Counted from the stretch's first letter, positions 1-7,410 are shown. The stretch is 25,848 nucleotides of DNA from Akkermansiaceae bacterium UBA5688 (GCA_002420315.1 DIHU01000267.1:5095-30942); one strand, 5' to 3'. Program-made: numbers and translations. Notes: generated by a model from the sequence alone, not told the origin.

Positions 1-58
1 GACGTAAAAAGTAACTTTGCCGGATTGGCTAAGTCGAAGTCGCTGATAGTCTTAATCC

Positions 59-1672
59 ATGACCAGTAGGAGAAATCGAAAGTCAAGAGCAGTAAAAGCT
101 CAAAGTCGGAAGCCTCGTAAGAGGGGGGCGATGAAGTGGGCGTCTTATACTGGAGGTGTCTTGGTGCTTGTGGTTTTGGTTGGATTGATCGTTGGTTACA
201 ACTCAGTGCGAAGCTACCTCCGGAGTAATGAATTCAGGCTTATGCTTGGAGAAGAGGTAGGATACGAACTTAATGGCGATGCCGAGTTATCAATGTTCGA
301 ATGGGATGGTTGGAGCGTGAAGACCGATAACTTTAGTTTCAAGGAACTGAATGGATTTCAGAATATTAACGCGCGTGGAATTGATGCTCAGGTCGATATT
401 GGAGCGATTTGGAGCGGTGTTTATCGCATTGAAAATATGCATCTTCGTGAGCTTGAATTCACTGGTGACTTTCGTGATGATCCCAATCGCGAAATCCTTA
501 TGAAGGAACGTCCAGTGAAGGAAAAGAGCTTCTGGGATCCTCTCTTGCCAGATACTGCCGAAGTAACGGGGATCGATATCGCTTCCGTGCAGGGATCAGC
601 TAAGTTGGACGATGGGGATTGGGCATGGCAAAATACTTCAGCAAAAATTCGGCCTGGTTCAACCAAGGATGTGTATGATGTGATGCTCGCTGGTGGTGAA
701 ATCTCGACGCCTATTTCGCTAGCAGATAAGATGACTCTTCGCACAGCCAAGGGTAGGTATTCGGGCAATCGCTTTTACTTATTGGCATCTGAATTTGAAG
801 TGCTCGAAAATGGTTTGATGATCGCGGAAGGGGATTTCGGTATCGAAGATGGCACTTGGCAGATCCGGGGCGAGGTGACTGGTTCCCGGATTCAGGACGT
901 TATTGCTGAAGATTGGAAACGGCGTTTTATGGGACCGCTTGATTTTTCCTTCGAAGTGACAGGCAAGCCAAACACTGGATCCAAATTGACCGGCCACCTG
1001 AGAATCAAGGATGGCTTGCTCACGGCCCTTCCTTTGCTTGATAAGATTTCGGCCTATGCTAACACTTCCCGCTTTCGTCGCCTGTCTCTGAATGAGGCAA
1101 GTCTAGACTTTGAAAAGATCGGTGAAAATATCAAGCTTACGAATATTGTTTTGTCCAGTGAAGGATTAGTCCGTGTCGAGGGCGTGATGGAGATTGAGGG
1201 GAATGAAATTCTTAAAGGCGATTTACGCATTGGGATTACACCTGGAACTTTGGCTCATATTCCAGGTGCTGAGACCAAGGTTTTTCAGCGTGGTGATTTG
1301 GGGCTCTTATGGACGCCACTGAATGTCAGTGGCACGCTCGATGCTCCTCAAGAAGATTTGAGTGACCGATTGGTTGCTGCGGCAAAGGAGAGAATGTTTG
1401 AGCTGCTTCCAGGTATTGGAGAGTATGCTCTTAAGTTCACTGGTAAGCCAATTGGTGAGTCTACCAAAATGGCTCTTAAAAAAAAGGGGGTGATTCTTGG
1501 TGTTGCTCAAATAGCTTTGGGCAAAGCATCGGATTTGCTCAATCCAAGTGATGGCGATAATCCGGAAAAAGTGAAGGGGGAGGAGGCTGGAGCAATCGAA
1601 AAGGGGGCTGAAGCAATCAAGAAAGGGGTTGGGACAATTTTCGATATTTTTGGACGACCAATTTTAAAATGA
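59..1672 (+). CDS. AsmA-like membrane-anchored protein
   Basis: The product is 537 residues with a very basic N-terminus (about 1-26), one membrane segment at about 30-47, and a large domain probably facing the periplasm. The body is rich in beta-strand patterns. The part from about 315 to 465, with runs such as GHLRIKDGLLTALPLLDKIS and a later SGTLDAPQEDLSDRL, resembles the C-terminal half of AsmA/TamB-like envelope proteins, where a low-identity repeating-strand module ends in a 'threshold/GTLDAP' motif. AsmA-like proteins are thought to act in lipid transport or outer-membrane homeostasis; that role here is inference. The last 60 residues are Lys/Glu/Gly-rich and low in complexity. The ATG at 59 has no Shine-Dalgarno sequence; Met25 is an alternative start. 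The frame beginning at base 1 stays open until a stop at 67-69, so an upstream gene may end here, but that cannot be shown. The next gene starts 14 bases downstream, so the two are probably co-transcribed. Confidence 0.6.
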   Translation: MTSRRNRKSRAVKAQSRKPRKRGAMKWASYTGGVLVLVVLVGLIVGYNSVRSYLRSNEFRLMLGEEVGYELNGDAELSMFEWDGWSVKTDNFSFKELNGFQNINARGIDAQVDIGAIWSGVYRIENMHLRELEFTGDFRDDPNREILMKERPVKEKSFWDPLLPDTAEVTGIDIASVQGSAKLDDGDWAWQNTSAKIRPGSTKDVYDVMLAGGEISTPISLADKMTLRTAKGRYSGNRFYLLASEFEVLENGLMIAEGDFGIEDGTWQIRGEVTGSRIQDVIAEDWKRRFMGPLDFSFEVTGKPNTGSKLTGHLRIKDGLLTALPLLDKISAYANTSRFRRLSLNEASLDFEKIGENIKLTNIVLSSEGLVRVEGVMEIEGNEILKGDLRIGITPGTLAHIPGAETKVFQRGDLGLLWTPLNVSGTLDAPQEDLSDRLVAAAKERMFELLPGIGEYALKFTGKPIGESTKMALKKKGVILGVAQIALGKASDLLNPSDGDNPEKVKGEEAGAIEKGAEAIKKGVGTIFDIFGRPILK

Positions 1673-1686
1673 GGTTAAATTAGCAA

Positions 1687-2151
1687 ATGAAGGTCCACTT
1701 GCTCTCGCAGGAGCAAAAAATTCCGGTTCCGATAGATCAGGCTTGGGAGTTTTTCTCAAGCCCTCGGAATCTTGAAGCGATGACTCCTCCCAAAATGGGA
1801 TTTAAGATCGTTTCGCTTCCCTCGGAGATTCTTTATGAGGGAGAAATTATCGAGTATTCAGTAAAGGTCTTACCTGGAGTTTGGATTCCGTGGGTCTCGG
1901 AAATTAAAGCCCTACAAATGGGTGAAAGCTTCGTCGATGACCAGATTTCTGGTCCTTTTAAATTTTGGCACCACCGGCATTCCTTTGAAGAAACGACCGG
2001 AGGGACGGTAGTAAAGGACCTCATTCACTATTCGGTGGGCTTCAGTTTTTTCGGTGAAATTGCCAGGGTGCTGGTTGTGAAAAACCAGTTGGCGAAAATG
2101 TTTGAACATCGTCGATTAGTTCTCAACGAGAAGTTTGGAAAGCTCACTTAA
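1687..2151 (+). CDS. SRPBCC (START-like) domain protein
   Basis: This 154-residue soluble protein reads as a single START/Bet v1-like helix-grip domain. It opens with the typical pattern 'KIPVPIDQAWEFFSSPRNLE', found in polyketide cyclase/coenzyme-Q-binding (SRPBCC) proteins, continues through alternating beta strands, and ends in a long helix (about 118-148). It most resembles the bacterial COG4276-type members whose ligands are unknown, so no reaction can be assigned. It follows the AsmA-like gene after 14 bases; a weak GAGG lies 11 bases before its ATG. Its last 8 bases overlap the end of the convergent peroxidase gene. Family assignment is fairly secure; function is unknown. Confidence 0.72.
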   Translation: MKVHLLSQEQKIPVPIDQAWEFFSSPRNLEAMTPPKMGFKIVSLPSEILYEGEIIEYSVKVLPGVWIPWVSEIKALQMGESFVDDQISGPFKFWHHRHSFEETTGGTVVKDLIHYSVGFSFFGEIARVLVVKNQLAKMFEHRRLVLNEKFGKLT

Positions 2152-3178
2152 CATCGTCGATAAACTGCGGGTCGGTCAGGGTTTGTAAAAAGGCAATGAG
2201 CGCTTTTTTTTCTTCAGCCTTTAATCTAAGTCCTTGTTTCTTAATTAAAGGATCGAGAGTGCGTGTTTGGTGGGCTGCAGTATCATAGTGGTTGATGACT
2301 TCCGTAAGATTCTCGAATCGTCCATCATGCATATATGGTGAAGTGATGGCGATATTGCGGAGGCTTGGTGTTGAAAATAGAAATTTGTCATCCTCCTTAC
2401 CCGTAACCCCGTATCTCCCTAGATCGTTTAAATCTAGTGCTGGCTTTAAACCATTATTACGATAGGTAAAGTCGCTGAAATGTGGGCCACTATGGCATTG
2501 GAAACATCCGGCGCCCCCTTTTGCATGAGAGCTGAAAAAGAGCCTGCGGCCCTCGTCTTCAAGCGGATCTAGTTTTACCTTTTTTTCGAGAGAGAGGTCG
2601 AATTTTGAGTCCCCGCTTACGATAGTAAGGAGATAGTTTTCTAACGCTAGTGAGAGGGTCGATTTGGTTATTTCACCGGGCCCATAGGCCTTTCTGAAAT
2701 CCTCCCGATAGGATCTACGGCGATTGAGCCTATAAAGGACTTGGTTTAGGTTAGCAGCCATTTCAAGGTGGTCTTGGATCGGTTCCAGGACTTGCTCCCG
2801 GACTGTCCTAGCGCGGCCGTCCCAAAAGAAGTGATCTTTCCAGGCGAGGTTGAAGATGGGAGGAGAATTTCGTTTTCCAAGCCGACCCTCGAATCCGCGA
2901 GATAAATCGACGTCATCGCCGAAAGCAAATTCTTCGACGTGGCATGCCGCGCAAGAAACAGTGCCGTCAATCGAAAGAATGGTGTCGTGGAAAAGTTTTT
3001 CTCCTAGGGAAACTCTCTCTTTTGTCAGTTTGTTGTCTATTGGAAGAGTGGGTTTTCCGAACTCTTTAGGAAAAATTAGCTGAACCGAGGTAGATTCCTG
3101 AGTTTCTTCTGGTTCCGCTCTCAAAAGAGAAAACCCGATCAACAGTCCCATGATCGTTACAACTCCTTTCTTAAACAT
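2144..3178 (-). CDS. exported di-haem cytochrome c peroxidase (MauG/CcpA family)
   Basis: The 344-residue product starts with a signal peptide (about 1-21, ending in LLRAEPEE). Two CxxCH haem-binding motifs follow: CAACH at 76-80 in the high-spin N-terminal domain and CFQCH at 225-229 in the C-terminal domain. A downstream 'SPYMHDGRF' gives the Met that usually ligates the electron-transfer haem. Length and spacing fit bacterial cytochrome c peroxidases, which reduce hydrogen peroxide in the periplasm using small c-type cytochromes. MauG-type relatives oxidise protein side chains instead, but their haem-ligand Tyr is not evident here, so a peroxidase is more likely. I chose the ATG at 3178 because the longer frame begins with a TTG and adds only six residues before the signal peptide. 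The gene diverges from the propeller gene across 150 bases and has no visible terminator. Confidence 0.88.
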   Translation of the reverse strand: MFKKGVVTIMGLLIGFSLLRAEPEETQESTSVQLIFPKEFGKPTLPIDNKLTKERVSLGEKLFHDTILSIDGTVSCAACHVEEFAFGDDVDLSRGFEGRLGKRNSPPIFNLAWKDHFFWDGRARTVREQVLEPIQDHLEMAANLNQVLYRLNRRRSYREDFRKAYGPGEITKSTLSLALENYLLTIVSGDSKFDLSLEKKVKLDPLEDEGRRLFFSSHAKGGAGCFQCHSGPHFSDFTYRNNGLKPALDLNDLGRYGVTGKEDDKFLFSTPSLRNIAITSPYMHDGRFENLTEVINHYDTAAHQTRTLDPLIKKQGLRLKAEEKKALIAFLQTLTDPQFIDDVK

Positions 3179-3328
3179 AATTAAGAAATAGCACAAGGAG
3201 ACGAGATTGAATAAAAAAAATCAACTGAAGGGTTGGAAAGGCTTATTTTTTATGGGGAATCAGCTAGATTGTTAATGCTCCTATTTTTTTCTTTTCGACG
3301 TAGAGATGTTAGACAACATCGTGAAACC
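3179..3328. other. divergent intergenic region
   Basis: This 150-base A/T-rich gap separates the peroxidase start and the propeller start, so both promoters should lie here. I see no convincing -35/-10 pair, operator palindrome or Shine-Dalgarno sequence. An in-frame TTG at 3233 would extend the propeller protein by 32 residues in front of its signal peptide, which is unlikely to be used. Confidence 0.4.
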
Positions 3329-4348
3329 ATGAAGCAGCTAATCGCCATACTTTCGTCCCTGATTCTTACATCTGTTCTCTATGCACATGAAGGTCACCAT
3401 CATGGAGAAGGGGTTGGATCTATCATCACCACCGCAACAGTGACAGGTTCCGAAGGTCATGAATATGTGACGGCTCCAGGATGGGGCGTTCCTGAAAACG
3501 GAAAAAATATCGGCTCGCTACATGGTGATCTTGCTGTTGACCAATTCGGGAGCGTTTATGCCGCCACTAATGGCGAGCCGGGAATCGCGGTATTTGATTG
3601 TTTTGGAAATTTCACAAAATCACTCAAGGGTGGTCTTAGTGGAATGCATTCTCTGACCACTGTCACTGAAGGTGATCAACAATTTATTTGGGGTTCGCAG
3701 GTCGGAAAAAATCGCGCTGTCAAATTTGATTTGGAGGGCAATATCGTCGCAACTCTGCCCAATGAGAAGACGGCGAAACTTGAAGGTGGAATGGGAGGTT
3801 TAACAGAGCTTTTAGTTGGACCGGATGGGCATATTTATTTCTTTATGGGATATGGATCAAAAAAGATTCACAAACTAAAGCCTGATGGTGCTCTCGTTAA
3901 AACTTATGGGGGGAAGGGAACTGGTAAGGATCAATTCACGTCGTGTCATGGAGCGGGAATTGATCTTCGTTATGGTGAACCTCGCATTCTTGTTTGCGAT
4001 CGGGATGGACGACGTATGGTCCATTTGACGATGGATCTGACTTGGATCGGGGTTTATGGAGAAATACTGATGCGGAGGCCAGCTGACGTTGACGTTCAGG
4101 GAGATTATGCGGCTGTTGCCGAGATTGAAGGGCGTGTTATTCTGATGGATAAAGAAGGAAAGGTGGTTTCAGCCCTTTTAGATAACCCAGATAAAAAGCA
4201 GTGGGCCACGAATGGTGTTCCGGCTGAGAAACTTCACGATAATGCCTTTTCGGCACCCCACGGGATCAAGTGGGGACCAGCAGGCCAAATTTATGTGACC
4301 GAATACTCGAAAGTTGGCCGCTTGGTTGCTCTTTTTCCTAAAAAGTAA
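3329..4348 (+). CDS. exported NHL/six-bladed beta-propeller protein
   Basis: The 339-residue product has a clear signal peptide (MKQLIAILSSLILTSVLYA), and the mature protein would begin with a His-rich stretch, HEGHHHGEG. The rest is a run of NHL-type blades: repeated 'DQFGSVYAAT', 'GPDGHIYFF', 'KPDGALVKTYGG' and 'GPAGQIYVTEY' units, each with a D/P-x-G-x-hydrophobic-Tyr/Val strand. The fold resembles peptidyl-alpha-hydroxyglycine lyase and other six-bladed NHL proteins, but I cannot identify catalytic residues, so it may be a binding scaffold or a lyase. The His cluster could bind metal ions; that is inference. It heads a tight three-gene unit with the hydrolase 15 bases and the dehydrogenase a further 22 bases downstream. 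The start at 3329 is chosen because it places the signal peptide at the N-terminus. Confidence 0.75.
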   Translation: MKQLIAILSSLILTSVLYAHEGHHHGEGVGSIITTATVTGSEGHEYVTAPGWGVPENGKNIGSLHGDLAVDQFGSVYAATNGEPGIAVFDCFGNFTKSLKGGLSGMHSLTTVTEGDQQFIWGSQVGKNRAVKFDLEGNIVATLPNEKTAKLEGGMGGLTELLVGPDGHIYFFMGYGSKKIHKLKPDGALVKTYGGKGTGKDQFTSCHGAGIDLRYGEPRILVCDRDGRRMVHLTMDLTWIGVYGEILMRRPADVDVQGDYAAVAEIEGRVILMDKEGKVVSALLDNPDKKQWATNGVPAEKLHDNAFSAPHGIKWGPAGQIYVTEYSKVGRLVALFPKK

Positions 4349-4363
4349 CATCTCTTTATAATC

Positions 4364-5200
4364 ATGATCGAACTTGAAGATTTTTTTGAAGATGTCATTG
4401 GTAAAACCATCAGAGGCACGGGAATAGCCGATGGAGTTTTGTCATTTCTTACGAACGTCGAGCCAGATGCCATTGCCAAACTGAAGAATGGAGAGTTCGA
4501 CGAATTGGCCGTTCGCGCTATCGCTCCCGCGCTTGGGCTTGATGCCAATTGCTTGGTGGAGCTTGCAAATCGGGTATGGAGGCCGGAGTCGGTTGAGCTC
4601 GAGGGACTTCGGCAGTCTAATACTGTCTTTGATCCAGACCCGGAAGACATGATGACTGTAAATTCCTACCTTATTTGGGATCCCCAGACCAAAGAGGCGG
4701 CTCTCTTTGATACGGGCGCCGATGCAAGTCCTGCCCTCGATATGGCAAAGAATCTAGGTGTTGACCTTAAAACTCTTTTCATCACCCACTCTCACATTGA
4801 TCATATTATTGATCGCGAAAGGGTCGTTGAAGCACACCCCGAAATTCGTGTTCTGGTGAATGCCAAGGAACCAGTTGCTGGGGCTGAACGATTCGCAGTT
4901 GGTGAGACTTTTTCAATTGGAACTCTTCGGGTTTCGACCCGCTTAACTTGGGGCCATTCACCAGCAGGAACCACTTACGTGATCGACGGTCTCAGCCGCC
5001 CCGTAGCCATTGTAGGTGATGCTCTTTTTGCTCAATCGATGGGCGGTGGGGTGATTTCCTTCAAGGATGCTCTTGCGACCAATCGTTCCGAGATTTTCAC
5101 TCTCGAAGACCATACCGTAGTCTGTCCCGGACATGGGCCTATGACCTCGGTAGGAGAGGAAAAAGCCCACAATCCATTCTTTCCTGAATTCAAATCATAA
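4364..5200 (+). CDS. metallo-beta-lactamase-fold hydrolase with HTH-like N-terminus
   Basis: The 278-residue protein carries the MBL-fold metal site: HSHIDH at 142-147, a further His at 198 (TWGHSPAGTTY), Asp219 in 'VGDALFAQSMGG' and His257 in 'VCPGHGPMT'. All the expected ligands for a two-metal, glyoxalase-II-like hydrolase are present. The first about 75 residues are not part of that fold. They form short helices with the pattern 'NVEPDAIAKLKNGEFDELAV' followed by 'IAPALGLDANCLVELA', which reads like the helix-turn-helix of Cro/C1-type (XRE) regulators. No signal peptide is seen, so it should be cytoplasmic. Substrate unknown; a thioester or lactone is plausible from the family. It lies between the propeller and dehydrogenase genes with short gaps, implying one transcript. 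Confidence 0.82.
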   Translation: MIELEDFFEDVIGKTIRGTGIADGVLSFLTNVEPDAIAKLKNGEFDELAVRAIAPALGLDANCLVELANRVWRPESVELEGLRQSNTVFDPDPEDMMTVNSYLIWDPQTKEAALFDTGADASPALDMAKNLGVDLKTLFITHSHIDHIIDRERVVEAHPEIRVLVNAKEPVAGAERFAVGETFSIGTLRVSTRLTWGHSPAGTTYVIDGLSRPVAIVGDALFAQSMGGGVISFKDALATNRSEIFTLEDHTVVCPGHGPMTSVGEEKAHNPFFPEFKS

Positions 5201-5222
5201 TAATCCAAACCACTAAAATATC

Positions 5223-6113
5223 ATGAGCAAAGTAGCATTCGTCGGCGTAGGCCGAATGGGGGCCAATATGGCACGTCACCTTCAACTCGATTGTGGACAC
5301 GATGTCACCGCAGTCTTTGATGTTAATAAAATGGCGTCAGCCGAGATCGCAGCCGAACTTGGAGCAAAAGATTGTGGTAGCTTGTTAGAAGTCACCGAAG
5401 CGGCAGAGATCATCTTTACAGTCGTTACTAACGATGACGCGATGCGAGCTATCTTTCTGCACGATGGAGATAATCTTTTCTCTGAAGCATCCGGTAAGAC
5501 CTTCATTAACTGTGCCACTCTTTCACCGGGAATTCACAAAGAAGTTTACGAAGCAGGAAAGGAAGTCGGAGCTCACGTCCTTGAGGGGGCGATGGCATCG
5601 TCGATTTCTCAAGCCCGGGAAGGGAAATTGTTCCTCATGATTGGGGGGGATCAGGAAATTTTCGCCCAGCACAAGGAGATCCTTGATCAACTTTCCATTA
5701 ATCTCCGCCTTTGCGGTCCAATCGGTAAAGCTGCCGAGGTTAAGGCGCTCGTTAACATGGTTATGAATATCAATACTGCGGCTCTTGCGGAGGGCTTAGG
5801 TCTTGCCGATGCAATGGGTCTCGACCTCCAGATGGTATGCGATATTTTCGCCCAAACTGGGGCAAATAGCCGTGTTCTCGAGACTGATTCCGAGGATATG
5901 ATCGATCGTGATCATGAATGTTGGTTCTCAGCCGAACACGCTGCTAAGGATTCTGGGATCGCTGCTGCTTTGGCAGAAGGGGCCGGGATCAGCCTGCCTG
6001 TCAACGATGCCACTAAGGCTCAGTATGATAAAATGGTCGAAGTTGGACTCGGAGAGCTTGATAAATCGGGCATCGCCGAGTTGACTTTCAAGGGACGAGG
6101 GCCATCGGCATAA
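5223..6113 (+). CDS. 3-hydroxyisobutyrate-dehydrogenase-like NAD(P) oxidoreductase
   Basis: The 296-residue protein has the beta-hydroxyacid dehydrogenase layout: an N-terminal Rossmann fold with GVGRMGANMARHL at 8-20, an acidic residue at the end of the second strand (Asp33, suggesting NAD rather than NADP preference), and an all-helical C-terminal domain. The catalytic Lys is probably K174 in 'GKAAEVKALVNMVMN', with N178 one turn further. The family's usual substrate loop DAPVSGG is replaced by 'EGAMASSISQAREGKL', so the substrate may not be 3-hydroxyisobutyrate; succinic or glyoxylate semialdehydes are alternatives. It is the last gene of the three-gene unit and is followed after 18 bases by a strong terminator. 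The start ATG has no Shine-Dalgarno sequence. Confidence 0.85.
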   Translation: MSKVAFVGVGRMGANMARHLQLDCGHDVTAVFDVNKMASAEIAAELGAKDCGSLLEVTEAAEIIFTVVTNDDAMRAIFLHDGDNLFSEASGKTFINCATLSPGIHKEVYEAGKEVGAHVLEGAMASSISQAREGKLFLMIGGDQEIFAQHKEILDQLSINLRLCGPIGKAAEVKALVNMVMNINTAALAEGLGLADAMGLDLQMVCDIFAQTGANSRVLETDSEDMIDRDHECWFSAEHAAKDSGIAAALAEGAGISLPVNDATKAQYDKMVEVGLGELDKSGIAELTFKGRGPSA

Positions 6114-6131
6114 CTTGTGCATTTTAAGATG

Positions 6132-6166
6132 GAAGTAGTGGGTTTTTGCCCACTACTTCTTTCTTT
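6132..6166 (+). terminator. rho-independent terminator after the dehydrogenase
   Basis: A perfect 11-bp stem (GAAGTAGTGGG at 6132-6142 and CCCACTACTTC at 6149-6159) closes a six-base loop and is followed by a T-rich tail (TTCTTTCTTTT from 6158). It ends the propeller-hydrolase-dehydrogenase unit. Confidence 0.85.
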
Positions 6167-6221
6167 TGCCCTATTCGGTCTAAAACACCCAATATTTCCT
6201 TCATTTTCTAAACTTCGTGGT

Positions 6222-6249
6222 TTGACAGGTTGAGGCGTAATTTTGTTAA
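6222..6249 (+). promoter_or_regulatory. possible promoter of the tail-anchored protein gene
   Basis: TTGACA at 6222-6227 is a perfect consensus -35 box. With a 16-base spacer it is followed by TGTTAA at 6244-6249, a weak -10. It lies between the preceding terminator and the ATG at 6312 and would give a leader of roughly 55 bases. The -10 matches only half of the consensus, so this is tentative. Confidence 0.35.
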
Positions 6250-6311
6250 CTCTCAACCAGCACTGGAAAACTCCACGCGATTATTCAACTTATAGACACC
6301 ACGATCTAATT

Positions 6312-6812
6312 ATGGCCGACGAAAACGAAAACACACAGCCGCCCGCTCCGAGTGCACCTGCTCCAGCGCCTCCGGCACCCGCACCAACGATTCCATTGAA
6401 GTCTGCGCCGGAACCTTCAGGTGCACCTGCTCCGCCACCCGCTCCGAGCGCCGGTGGGGCACCCGCACCTGCTCCTACGATCCCTCTTAAAGCTAGTGGA
6501 GCTGCACCTGGTCCAGCAACCGTGCCGCTCAAGACATCCCCAGCTCCGGGAGCAGCCGCAGGCGCACCGACGACGGCTCTTCCTCAGGCTACTGTTCAAC
6601 TTCAGAGCACTCAGCAACTCGGAAAGCCAACTGCTCCAACCATGTCAACGATCGGGACAATGGCAATGGACGACGATGAAGAGGAGGAAAGCGACACCTT
6701 GCCAATGGTGGGGTCTATTTTGGCTTTTGTTCTCAGCCTTGCCGTCCTGGCTCTAACCATCATGATGTGGACCCACGATGGGAGGAAAACCTTCGGGCAA
6801 CTTTTTGAATAA
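6312..6812 (+). CDS. Pro/Ala-rich tail-anchored membrane protein with TIPLK repeats
   Basis: The 166-residue product has about 115 residues of Pro/Ala/Gly-rich, probably disordered sequence, an acidic patch (DDDEEEESD) and one C-terminal membrane helix (LPMVGSILAFVLSLAVLALT), ending in a short tail (WTHDGRKTFGQLFE). A short motif recurs inside the disordered part: TIPLK twice, then TVPLK and TVQLQ. There is no signal peptide, so the protein is probably tail-anchored with the repeats in the cytoplasm. I do not recognise a characterised family; comparable TxPLK-bearing proteins seem to occur in other Verrucomicrobiota, which is recollection rather than proof. The ATG at 6312 is preferred over an upstream TTG at 6243. 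A 22-residue membrane ORF follows after 30 bases. Confidence 0.7.
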   Translation: MADENENTQPPAPSAPAPAPPAPAPTIPLKSAPEPSGAPAPPPAPSAGGAPAPAPTIPLKASGAAPGPATVPLKTSPAPGAAAGAPTTALPQATVQLQSTQQLGKPTAPTMSTIGTMAMDDDEEEESDTLPMVGSILAFVLSLAVLALTIMMWTHDGRKTFGQLFE

Positions 6813-6842
6813 GGTTTAAATTTAATCAAATACATTAAAGTT

Positions 6843-6911
6843 ATGGCTCTTCCTATTATCATTTTCGTTCTTGGCGTTGTTGTCGCCGCCCTCAACTTCC
6901 TTACTAAATGA
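6843..6911 (+). CDS. putative 22-residue membrane microprotein
   Basis: This short ORF (ATG to TGA) encodes MALPIIIFVLGVVVAALNFL followed by Thr-Lys. It is almost entirely one hydrophobic helix with a positive C-terminal end, just what a single-pass microprotein looks like. It sits 30 bases after the tail-anchored protein gene and before a hairpin terminator at 6986, so it is probably on the same transcript. No Shine-Dalgarno sequence is visible, but most genes here lack one. The evidence is the composition and position only; an ORF this short can arise by chance. Confidence 0.4.
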   Translation: MALPIIIFVLGVVVAALNFLTK

Positions 6912-6985
6912 CTTTGGCGGTAATCGCTGAACTGCGGTAGTTGCAAAGATTATCTGGTTCGATATTAAATGTCGGATGAATCCTC

Positions 6986-7014
6986 AAAGGGTGGCTCTTG
7001 ACGCCGCCCTTTTT
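6986..7014 (+). terminator. rho-independent terminator before trxA
   Basis: The arms AAAGGGTGGC (6986-6995) and GCCGCCCTTT (7003-7012) form a 10-bp stem with one G-T pair and a seven-base loop, followed by a short run of T (7010-7014). It probably ends the transcript of the tail-anchored protein and the microprotein, only 17 bases before the thioredoxin start. Confidence 0.6.
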
Positions 7015-7031
7015 CCGTACATATTCCCGTC

Positions 7032-7352
7032 ATGCCTCTAACAATTACCGAAGATAACTTCGACTCCGAAGTCCTTAACTCTAATCAGCCTGTTCTTGTC
7101 GACTTTTGGGCGGAATGGTGTGGTCCTTGTAAAATGATCTCGCCTATGGTGGATGCTGTTGCTGCAGAAGTTGATGGCATCGCGAAAGTCGGAAAGTGTA
7201 ATCTTGATGACGGTCAAGCTATTGCCGCTAAATATGGCATTCGTTCTATCCCAACTCTACTGTTCTTCAAAGATGGAGAGGTTAAGGATCAGATTGTCGG
7301 CGCAAACGTCACCCAAGGTCAGATTTCAGAGAAACTTCAGACTTTAGCGTAA
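7032..7352 (+). CDS. trxA: thioredoxin
   Basis: The 106-residue protein is a standard cytoplasmic thioredoxin. The redox motif WCGPCK lies at about 29-34 (DFWAEWCGPCKMISP), and the cis-proline loop 'IRSIPTLLFFKDGEV' is intact. It reduces protein disulfides using electrons from thioredoxin reductase, supplying for example ribonucleotide reductase and methionine sulfoxide reductase. It has no signal peptide. It appears to be a single-gene unit, bracketed by a terminator upstream (6986) and a strong bidirectional one downstream (7379). A CATATT at 7020-7025 would place the transcription start at or very near the ATG, so the mRNA could be almost leaderless; the upstream TTGACG lies in the terminator hairpin, which makes this promoter uncertain. 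Confidence 0.95.
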   Translation: MPLTITEDNFDSEVLNSNQPVLVDFWAEWCGPCKMISPMVDAVAAEVDGIAKVGKCNLDDGQAIAAKYGIRSIPTLLFFKDGEVKDQIVGANVTQGQISEKLQTLA

Positions 7353-7378
7353 TCTAGCAGTTTTAGATTAAATCACAA

Positions 7379-7410
7379 AAAACGGGAGGCCAAAATTGGC
7401 CTCCCGTTTT
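7379..7410. terminator. bidirectional terminator between trxA and the entericidin-like gene
   Basis: A 13-bp perfect stem (AAAACGGGAGGCC at 7379-7391 and GGCCTCCCGTTTT at 7398-7410) has a six-base loop. T-rich tails occur on both strands (TTTTGTTT on plus; six T on minus from the A run at 7377-7382), so it can end trxA and the convergent small gene at 7433. Confidence 0.9.

Noticed and set aside
1..69. Frame open from the left edge to a stop at 67-69
   Set aside because: Only 22 codons and no recognisable ending, so an upstream gene cannot be supported.
2144..2151. 8-base overlap of the convergent SRPBCC and peroxidase genes
   Set aside because: Small tail overlaps are common in compact genomes and need no special explanation.
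6998..7025. TTGACG...CATATT as a full trxA promoter
   Set aside because: The TTGACG falls in the loop of the preceding terminator, so the -35 may be coincidental; kept only as a remark under trxA.
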